Positions 58,213 through 64,000 of a stretch of 64,000 nucleotides of DNA are shown in pieces. The position numbers and the translations under genes are program-made. Location of the stretch: positions 1 through 64,000 of the forward strand of contig CAZJZV010000006.1 in assembly GCA_964550635.1 (NCBI GenBank), written 5' to 3'. Origin of the DNA: RGIG4097 sp964550635 (GTDB lineage: Bacteria; Bacillota; Clostridia; Christensenellales; CAG-917). The notes below the pieces were generated by a model. It worked only from the letters and a program-made list of their open reading frames with translations. It searched no databases and was not told where the DNA came from. Position 1 is the stretch's first letter; each line of letters starts with the position of its first letter.

Positions 58213-59691
58213 CTATCGCGCAAGACTGCGGAAAAAGAGCACCCTTTCCCCTTCTGCAAGCGGTTCGACGAGAGCGGGATTTTGTTCCAAAATCTTGTCG
58301 GGAGTTGCGGTCAACGCTTTGCATACGTCCCAGATTTTATCCCCGCCCTTTGCGATATACATTGAGAGTCCAGAGTCGTTGACTTCTTTTCCGTCCCCCA
58401 ATTCTACCGCGGAGATGAAGGAAGTCGTCAACGTTTCATATTCGTCAAGAACAATATAGAGAGTTAAATCGAATGCGATTTCTCCGTCACGTTTCAACTT
58501 CGCGCCGACGTTTGCAACGATAGCGCGAGCAACGACGTCATCCAAAAAATCCCCGTTTAGAACACTTGAAAACGGTACTTCCGCACGCACGGAGTCGATT
58601 CCGTCGTCCCCGTCGTACAACACCGAAACAAGCACGATTCCGTCCACTCTGACTCCGTCGTCTTCTCTCACCGCCTTTGCGATTCCGACGGATGCGGAAG
58701 GCATTGCGACAATTCTATTCGCTCTTTTGCCGTCGTCAAGATAGGCGGTGCCGTCAATCTTTTCTTCAAAGAAGGACGAGCCTTTCATATATCTGCAAGT
58801 GCGCTCGTCAGTCGTAACGGCGGTTTCGTTCGTTAGACTGAACACGTCTGTCACAATTGTGTTTTCCGACATTCTAAACGCCTTGATTTTCAAATTTATA
58901 TCGCTTTCAAAGCGCAATTCGTTTTCGCCCGTCACCCCCGCAAGCACCACTCTCGACTTCTTGACGGATGCAACCGCGCTCACCGTATCCCCTTCTCTCA
59001 CGCCGTCGATTTCAACATTTTCAGACGATGCGATCTCAAAGGATGCGGTGCGGATTTCTTCCCCTTCGGTGTACGTCACGACCGCTATCGTAACAAAGTC
59101 GACCGCGACCGAATTTTCCCCTGCCGTAGCGTTTTTGACAATCACGTCGGAGTGTAGGGACAGCACCTTTCCGACTTCCCCGACCGTCGTGCTTTCTTCC
59201 GCAGAAACAACAACGCTCTTTCCGCCGACGTATTCGGGACATGCGGTTATCGTGTCGCTCACAAGGCAGTCTTCCGCTTCGGACAGATATTCGTCTTCCC
59301 CGACAGAAACCGTTTGCACCGCCACTTGCACGACCGCCGACAAGGTTATTCCGTCCCCTGTCGCGACGTCGCTTTCACTCACCGTGACGTGCGCATCCGC
59401 CTTATCATTCTGTGACGCATCCCCTTCCACTCTCACGGTGAAATCCGCGTTATAACTCACCCCTTGCTCTACGCTGTCCGTGTCTATATAAATGAGTTTG
59501 AATTCCGCTCTACCCTCGACTTCGACGTAGCCGTCGCTAGCAGTCGCGGACAAGACTTTGCCGTCTACCGCAAGAGATAATATCTTCGCTACCTTTTCGG
59601 CATCCACACCGCTAGGGGTGAATTCGACCACTCTTTCCACGCTTTCAAAAGTCTTAATCGTTGCAGGATTTGTTTTTTCGTACTTGAACAT
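58213..59691 (-). CDS. SPOCS (DUF3794) and LysM domain protein
   Basis: About 492 residues, acidic, with no signal peptide. Repeated beta modules with GRAEFKLIYIDTDS, VAVDFVTIAVVTYTEGEE and FDLTLYIVLDEYETL are SPOCS/DUF3794 repeats; the last 55 residues (MYIAKGGDKIWDVCKALTAT) form a LysM domain. In spore formers such proteins sit in the coat or cortex region. The ATG at 59691 has GGAGG 5 bases upstream; one four codons earlier has none. The order veg / this gene / ispE is a Clostridia synteny that suggests a sporulation-derived envelope role, though no other sporulation gene is in view. Confidence 0.88.
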   Translation of the reverse strand: MFKYEKTNPATIKTFESVERVVEFTPSGVDAEKVAKILSLAVDGKVLSATASDGYVEVEGRAEFKLIYIDTDSVEQGVSYNADFTVRVEGDASQNDKADAHVTVSESDVATGDGITLSAVVQVAVQTVSVGEDEYLSEAEDCLVSDTITACPEYVGGKSVVVSAEESTTVGEVGKVLSLHSDVIVKNATAGENSVAVDFVTIAVVTYTEGEEIRTASFEIASSENVEIDGVREGDTVSAVASVKKSRVVLAGVTGENELRFESDINLKIKAFRMSENTIVTDVFSLTNETAVTTDERTCRYMKGSSFFEEKIDGTAYLDDGKRANRIVAMPSASVGIAKAVREDDGVRVDGIVLVSVLYDGDDGIDSVRAEVPFSSVLNGDFLDDVVARAIVANVGAKLKRDGEIAFDLTLYIVLDEYETLTTSFISAVELGDGKEVNDSGLSMYIAKGGDKIWDVCKALTATPDKILEQNPALVEPLAEGERVLFFRSLAR

Positions 59692-59784
59692 ATTCGCCTC
59701 CATATTCGCTATAACTCTATGCCGACCTATCTCCGTTTATGCGTAGAAAGAATAAATATCGGGTTTTTTGGCAAGGATTATCGT

Positions 59785-60015
59785 ATGAGAGAAATTTCCA
59801 AAAATATCCTGCAATCGAAGTCCGAAGTCGAAAAACTCGTAGGCGTGCGTGCGCTTATCAAAATATCCGAACGCCACGGCAAAGAAACTCTCGTCTACGG
59901 CAAAGTGGACAAACTTTTCCCGTCCGTATTCACAGTCCGTCTCGACGACGGCGAAGTGCGCACATTCTCCTACTCCGACGTGCATACGGGCGGAGTCCTG
60001 TTTTCCATCGAATAA
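59785..60015 (+). CDS. veg: Veg-family protein
   Basis: 76 residues: ILQSKSEVEKLVGVRALIKI, ERHGKETLVYGKVDKLFPSV and a C-terminal RTFSYSDVHTGGVLF. Veg is a conserved small protein of Bacillota; in B. subtilis it affects biofilm gene expression. Its ATG at 59785 follows AAGG by about 8 bases. It diverges from the SPOCS/LysM gene. Confidence 0.93.
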   Translation: MREISKNILQSKSEVEKLVGVRALIKISERHGKETLVYGKVDKLFPSVFTVRLDDGEVRTFSYSDVHTGGVLFSIE

Positions 60016-60088
60016 TCATCCAAATCCCTATTGCATTGATCGCCTATATTTGCTATTATTTATATATCCGAATTAGGAGTGAACTTGC

Positions 60089-60805
60089 ATGTACGACGTC
60101 GAAAAACTGCAATCTGCAAAAGAATATTTGGATCTGCTTTCGCAGTCGATAGACCCCACCACGCGCGAGCATATCGACGATCCGATTCTCCAAAAAGACG
60201 AAATCAAAGACGTTCTGCGCTTTGCGTCCGAAGTGTTGTCTGCGCTTTCGCAAAACGGCATAACCGACTCAATCGAGCCGTCCGCTTTCGATGCGTCCGC
60301 GATCGACAAATCCGCCATAGGTTTGACGGATAGAACGGTGGGTATCACAAGCCTTGCAATACGCATAAACAAGCAAGTAGACAAAAGCAAAATGCGTTCG
60401 CTCAAAGTCGCCACAATCAACGAATGGCTCGTCTCAAACGGCTACCTTTCAAAAGAAAAAGTCCCCGTCGTCCGCAACGTAACCAAACTCGTCCCCACCG
60501 ACGAAGGCTCGAAAATCGGTTTGCTCGAACTCGAAAAAATCAACCGTAGCACAGGCGAAATCACAAAGAAACTCATCTTGTCCGTCAGCGGGCAACAATT
60601 CATCATCGACCATCTCGACGAAATCGCCGCCCAACCCGACGTCCCCGACGACGACACCGACGACGACTCCGATTTCACCCCCGATTCCGCAACCCCCGAC
60701 GACACTCCAACCTACACCACGCCCAACCACACCACCTACACCCCCGTCGTCCCCCAATCCTACGTCAACCCTCTCCCCGCCGACTACTTCGACGAAATCG
60801 AATAA
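60089..60805 (+). CDS. Hypothetical protein with disordered Asp/Pro/Thr tail
   Basis: 238 residues. Residues 1-170 look folded and mixed alpha/beta (EKLQSAKEYLDLLSQSIDPT, MRSLKVATINEWLVSNGYLS, KKLILSVSGQQFIIDHLDEI), the last 65 are Asp/Pro/Thr-rich and end in YFDEIE. The middle region (INEWLVSNGYL, VRNVTKLVPTDEGSKIGLLE) resembles domains in bacterial replication or repair accessory proteins, too weakly to name. AGGAG lies 9 bases before the ATG. The tail is C-rich at DNA level. Confidence 0.7.
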   Translation: MYDVEKLQSAKEYLDLLSQSIDPTTREHIDDPILQKDEIKDVLRFASEVLSALSQNGITDSIEPSAFDASAIDKSAIGLTDRTVGITSLAIRINKQVDKSKMRSLKVATINEWLVSNGYLSKEKVPVVRNVTKLVPTDEGSKIGLLELEKINRSTGEITKKLILSVSGQQFIIDHLDEIAAQPDVPDDDTDDDSDFTPDSATPDDTPTYTTPNHTTYTPVVPQSYVNPLPADYFDEIE

Positions 60806-60988
60806 CACATGTTAGTTTCAGCAATACAATAACTTACAATAAAGGAACTCAACCAAATTAAAACCATACAGCCGAAGAATACCGATTGCATATAACTCCG
60901 CTTATATGCAATTTTATTTTGCGCTATTGACTATCAAATAGCATGGGATTATAATATATTAACAATTATACGTTTAAGGAGGCTTGTT

Positions 60989-62224
60989 ATGGATAATTTG
61001 AGCAAATGCCCAAAATGCGGAAAACCGACCATGTCTGCATTCAATTTTTGTCCGTTTTGCGGAGCATCTCTTACGGAAAATCAACCTACTACGAATAGCA
61101 ACGAGCGCGAATCAAACGTTATAGAAGACGTAGTTTTGGAAGAGGCACCGACTCAAAAAGCGGAAACCGCCCAACCAAATACCGATACTGTTTTCGAAGA
61201 GTTTCGCAATCCGTCACCTAGTCCGTCACCCAATCCGTCAAACACTAGTTCCAAAAAGGCAAACAAACTCGCGGGCAACAAACGAGCGATGACAATCGTC
61301 AAATATTCTCTCGTCGTCGCATTTTGCTTGCTTTCGTTCATTTTCTCGTTCTGCCCGATATATTCTTTTGATTTGGCGGATTATATCACTCCCTACTATG
61401 ACGTATCCGTCGACGGCGAATTCAAAATCAACATTTTACCCACTGATTATATGACGGGAATGATTTCAGCCGCTAAAAATTACGATCCCGATAGAGACGC
61501 AACGAAAATCGAAAAACTGCAAGAAGAAGTCAACGACGCAGAAGAGGATTTTGTCGCAGAATTGGAATCTGAACTCTGTTACCGGCAAGTTAAAGCCGTC
61601 AAAAGACACGATAGACGCCCTCAACAAGGTAAAAACCGCCACTTACAAGTCGCAATATTGCACGAAGGGTAATGCCGCTCAAAAAGTTAGCGTGATCCTT
61701 TGCGGAATACTCTCTCTTCTCAATATCCTGTTTTCCGCGACAATGCTCGGATTGTCAGTTTACACTCTTGCCTGCAAAATTCAAGACAAGAAATGCAAAG
61801 CGGAAAATTCGTTGTGTTCTTGCCGTTATATCTATTTTTGTCCCTTGCCGTTTTGTCCGTAGAGTCCACTGTTGCCAGCGCATTCATCTCGGGAACGATG
61901 ATTACGCATATCATCTTTACATGCATTGCTATCGTTGCACTGCTCGTGTCAACGTGTTTGAAATACAAAAAAGCGAACCAAATCAGAGCAATCGTCACAA
62001 CGGTCGCAGGCGTTGTGCTTTCAGTCGTGGTCGTCGCTTGTTGCCTTGCACCGTCAATGTCAGTAACCTTTACGACTACCCTTGCAGACAGGTCTAAACC
62101 GCGCGATTACACCTATGAACTCGGCAACGAATATATGGGCGCGTTCTTGTTGGAGCAAGACCATTCAAATCCGAACACCGAAATGTCTTGGTTTTGCTCG
62201 ATGTCAGATTATAAACAGAGGTGA
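60989..62224 (+). pseudogene. Zinc-ribbon membrane protein, frameshifted and truncated by an integrative element
   Basis: It starts with a double zinc ribbon (CPKCGKPTMSAFNFCPFCG), a Pro/Ser linker (PSPSPSPNPSN) and a membrane helix (VKYSLVVAFCLLSFIFSFCP). The reading frame slips near 61575 (ELESEL then NSVTGKLKPSKDTIDAL in another frame) and returns to the first frame near 61800 (CKAENS then KFVVFLPLYLFLSL), with further helices to about 62090. From about 62150 the sequence is shared antisense with the serine recombinase gene, so the 3' end is lost. GGAGG precedes the ATG. Two slips in 230 bases may be decay or assembly error. Confidence 0.7.
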
Positions 62225-63614
62225 TTTTGTACCAACCGTCAGGCTCATCCCATACTGTAACCGAGTTTACAAGTAGGTCGATGATATGTCTACGGAAATC
62301 CTCATTCTCAATATCACCTTCGCAAAATTTACTTAACCACCATACAATATGGTCTTTCTCTAAAATCACATAATCATCTTGTGCAACAACGAGTCGTTTT
62401 TCAATGGCTCGTTTTTCTTTTTCCAATTCTTTCAGACGGTCAGCGAGGGTGTCGGACTCAACCCCTTTTTCAACCATTCTAATTAGATTATTGATAGACT
62501 TTTCGACCTCTTTAAGCTGTTCTCTCAAAGAAGGAATAATTGAGTTTTCCTCAACTTCTCTGATTGATTCCTTGACAGCAATTTCGGCAAGTTCCTCAAT
62601 CGTCTCCGGCGTAAGAAGTTTGAGAGCATCTTCAACAACTGCTCTTTCAATGAAATCTTTTTTCAGCGGCTTTTTATCACACGAGTGTTCTCTTTTTCGT
62701 TTTCCGCAAGTGTAATAGTGGTAAATACTTCCGTTGCGACTTGTACCACATTCGCCTGTCATAAGAGACCCACAATGACCGCAAAAGAGTTTTTGAGATA
62801 ATAGATAATCTATCTTTGCTTTTCCCCTCGATGGGGCTTCTGCATTTTTGCCGAGTCTCTTTTGGACTATCTCGAAAATATCTTTATCGACAATAGCGGG
62901 TACACCACCATCAATTCGCAAGTCCTTATATTTGTAAATGCCAATATATCGTTCGTTCTTAAACATAGACCTAAAACTGTTCTTGTTGAACTCGGCGTTC
63001 TTTGCTGTTCTATATCCTTTATTGTTAAAGGTATTACAAATTTCAGCTACGGTTGCTCCGTTCGCATAGAGTTCAAATGCTTCTCGGACAATAGCTGCTC
63101 CGGCTTCATCTATCACAAGTTTTTTATCTTCAATTTTATAACCGAGAGGAATATGACCGCCAATACTATGACATTTGTTTGCCGACTCAAACATACCTCG
63201 GGTAATCTTCTGAGAGAGTTCCTTTGAATAAAACTCTGCCATACCTTCAAGCACAGCTTCAAGAATAACACCCTCCGGGTTATCGGAAATATTTTCGGTA
63301 GCGGAGATAACTCTAACGCCGTTCTTTTTAAGTCGTGCTTTATAAGTAGCAGAGTCATAACGGTTACGAGCAAAGCGGTCGAGCTTGTAAACAACTACGC
63401 CCTCCCATAATTGTTTTTCGCTATCTCGTATCATTCTCTGAAACTCAGTACGCTTGTCTGTATCCTTGAAAGCTGATGTGGCTCTATCAATATACCTATC
63501 GACTATTTCATATCCCTGTTGCTCACAGAACGCCGTACAGACTCGATTCTGTCCCTCTATGGATTGCTCGGTCTGTCTATCGCTACTGTATCGCATATAT
63601 AAAACAACTCTCAT
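62094..63614 (-). CDS. Large serine recombinase (integrase of an integrative element)
   Basis: 506 residues as read. Resolvase catalytic domain with YMRYSSDRQTEQSIEGQNR (catalytic Ser), VVYKLDRFARNR and AEFYSKELSQKITRG; then the Recombinase domain (GYKIEDKKLVIDE), a zinc ribbon (CGHCGSLMTGECG, CGKRKREHSC), a long coiled coil (about 360-420) and the end VYNLTSSKTKTFRCSDLNGL. The last 30 or so residues run antisense into the zinc-ribbon pseudogene, so the original C terminus and the attachment site lie near 62150. It is AT-richer than the host genes. Such enzymes integrate and excise conjugative elements. Confidence 0.93.
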   Translation of the reverse strand: MRVVLYMRYSSDRQTEQSIEGQNRVCTAFCEQQGYEIVDRYIDRATSAFKDTDKRTEFQRMIRDSEKQLWEGVVVYKLDRFARNRYDSATYKARLKKNGVRVISATENISDNPEGVILEAVLEGMAEFYSKELSQKITRGMFESANKCHSIGGHIPLGYKIEDKKLVIDEAGAAIVREAFELYANGATVAEICNTFNNKGYRTAKNAEFNKNSFRSMFKNERYIGIYKYKDLRIDGGVPAIVDKDIFEIVQKRLGKNAEAPSRGKAKIDYLLSQKLFCGHCGSLMTGECGTSRNGSIYHYYTCGKRKREHSCDKKPLKKDFIERAVVEDALKLLTPETIEELAEIAVKESIREVEENSIIPSLREQLKEVEKSINNLIRMVEKGVESDTLADRLKELEKEKRAIEKRLVVAQDDYVILEKDHIVWWLSKFCEGDIENEDFRRHIIDLLVNSVTVWDEPDGWYKITSVYNLTSSKTKTFRCSDLNGLAPTRTRPYIRCRVHRCNRAV

Positions 63615-63697
63615 TTTTCCAACTCCTTTAAGCGGCGGTAGAGAGCAAAAAGCTCAAAGGGGATAATCTTATTCCCCCTATTCTCATCCAACAGCAC
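63611..63697 (-). CDS. Possible leader peptide overlapping the recombinase start
   Basis: A GTG-started frame of 28 residues (NKIIPFELFALYRRLKELEK at its end) overlaps the recombinase start by 4 bases (ATGA), with AAAGGAG inside it. No good binding site precedes it. It may be the end of a longer lost frame that couples translation to the recombinase. Confidence 0.35.
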   Translation of the reverse strand: MLLDENRGNKIIPFELFALYRRLKELEK

Positions 63698-63724
63698 TTG
63701 TATTTTCGTTTGTATGCTTTTTTT

Positions 63725-63979
63725 CTATATCTTCGCTTTACCGTCTCTTGATGTGGAACGAAACTTTTCAAGAATGTAAAGTTCTTCTTCTGAAAGGGTT
63801 AAAGTCTCCTTCTTCTCAAAATTTCGTCTTTCCCAATCAAGCATAGCAAGCTCAAACCCGTCATCTGCATCAGTTTTGATTTTCAAACTTTCCATAGCAA
63901 GGTCAGCATTGGAAACATAGATATAGTTTCCATCTTTTCCTATGGTATAAGTATCGTTTTCATCTTCCTGTATTGATTC
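63725..63979 (-). pseudogene. Element-encoded small protein, N terminus missing or frameshifted
   Basis: 84 open codons with good coding character (DGNYIYVSNADLAMESLKIK, then LTLSEEELYILEKFRST) preceded in frame by three stops at about 63980-63988 and lacking an early ATG; the first ATG is at 63895, inside the apparent domain. Probably the C-terminal remnant of an element gene, or a frameshift near the contig end. I do not recognise the family. Confidence 0.45.
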
Positions 63980-64000
63980 CTATCATTATTCTACTTGTGT

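Larger units (their letters stand above)
62150..64000. mobile_element. End of an integrative (probably conjugative) element, running off the window
   Basis: From about 62150 base composition and codon use shift to AT-rich, the recombinase gene follows, and a host gene is interrupted at the same point. The exact attachment core is not visible without the other end. Only the recombinase side is in the window. Confidence 0.7.

Noticed and set aside
61551..61862. Independent small membrane gene
   Set aside because: Its start lacks a binding site and its sequence continues the zinc-ribbon protein across a frame slip.

Overview
The window looks like one chromosomal contig of an anaerobic, low-to-mid GC Gram-positive bacterium of the Bacillota, most likely a gut Clostridia lineage. 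Support comes from a class III (oxygen-sensitive) ribonucleotide reductase, Veg, a SPOCS/LysM envelope protein next to ispE, GlgD beside GlgC, a DUF896 protein, a TPP riboswitch on a ThiT-type thiamine transporter, Feo iron uptake and PhoB/PhoR with B. subtilis-like 11-bp Pho boxes. The lineage below class level is inference. A run of exactly 100 Ns at 21287-21386 is a scaffold gap inside a tandem repeat, which suggests a draft or metagenome assembly.

Layout. 1-5.6 kb: end of nrdD with a fused thioredoxin-like domain and a TrxB-type reductase; mscL; a thiamine salvage pair (riboswitch-thiT and convergent thiN). 5.7-12.5 kb: hydrolase, an AT-rich XRE/SLOG pair, GtrA-like protein, Ca/Na exchanger, lipoprotein, M28 peptidase, TetR regulator. 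12.6-16.6 kb: feoA-feoA-feoB-Cys-rich peptide operon facing a second TetR gene, with paired operator-like palindromes around the feo promoter. 16.6-21.1 kb: an orphan structured RNA candidate, Na/Pi cotransporter and phoB-phoR, with Pho-box arrays. 21.1-21.8 kb: dispersed and tandem repeats ending in tRNA-Asn. 21.9-25 kb: a two-gene membrane system divergent from an amidohydrolase. 25-30 kb: proton-translocating transhydrogenase whose beta chain carries three NADP-binding domains, plus an Lrp regulator. 30-38.7 kb: curved-DNA-like A-tracts, a second two-component system, a flavodoxin/ferredoxin protein, epimerase, M20 peptidase, a probably leaderless metallo-beta-lactamase gene, CDF transporter. 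38.8-41.1 kb: phosphoesterase-ung-DUF896. 41.2-44.4 kb: a macro-domain / small protein / degenerate ADP-ribosylglycohydrolase cluster between two similar hairpin elements. 44.4-57.2 kb: sugar transporter and glycogen metabolism (amylase, glgP, glgA; glgD, glgC, glgB). 57.4-60.8 kb: ispE, SPOCS/LysM, veg. 61-64 kb: a frameshifted zinc-ribbon membrane gene cut by the end of an integrative element with a large serine recombinase.

How the parts work together. GlgC/GlgD, GlgA and GlgB make glycogen; GlgP, the GH13 enzyme and the MFS transporter handle its breakdown or maltodextrin use. PhoB/PhoR probably controls the Na/Pi cotransporter and itself, and Pho-like hexamers also lie upstream of the glgBCD and MFS promoters, hinting that phosphate status is coupled to carbon storage. 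The transhydrogenase links proton motive force to NADPH.

The strongest candidates for undescribed biology are the triplicated NADP-binding domain of PntB (25067-26709), the macro/DraG-like cluster (41293-44125), the hairpin array with ATATCAT spacers (44242-44376), the orphan switch-like RNA (16662-16806) and the tRNA-Asn 3'-end repeat array (21192-21734). No search could be run; every name rests on recognised motifs and context.
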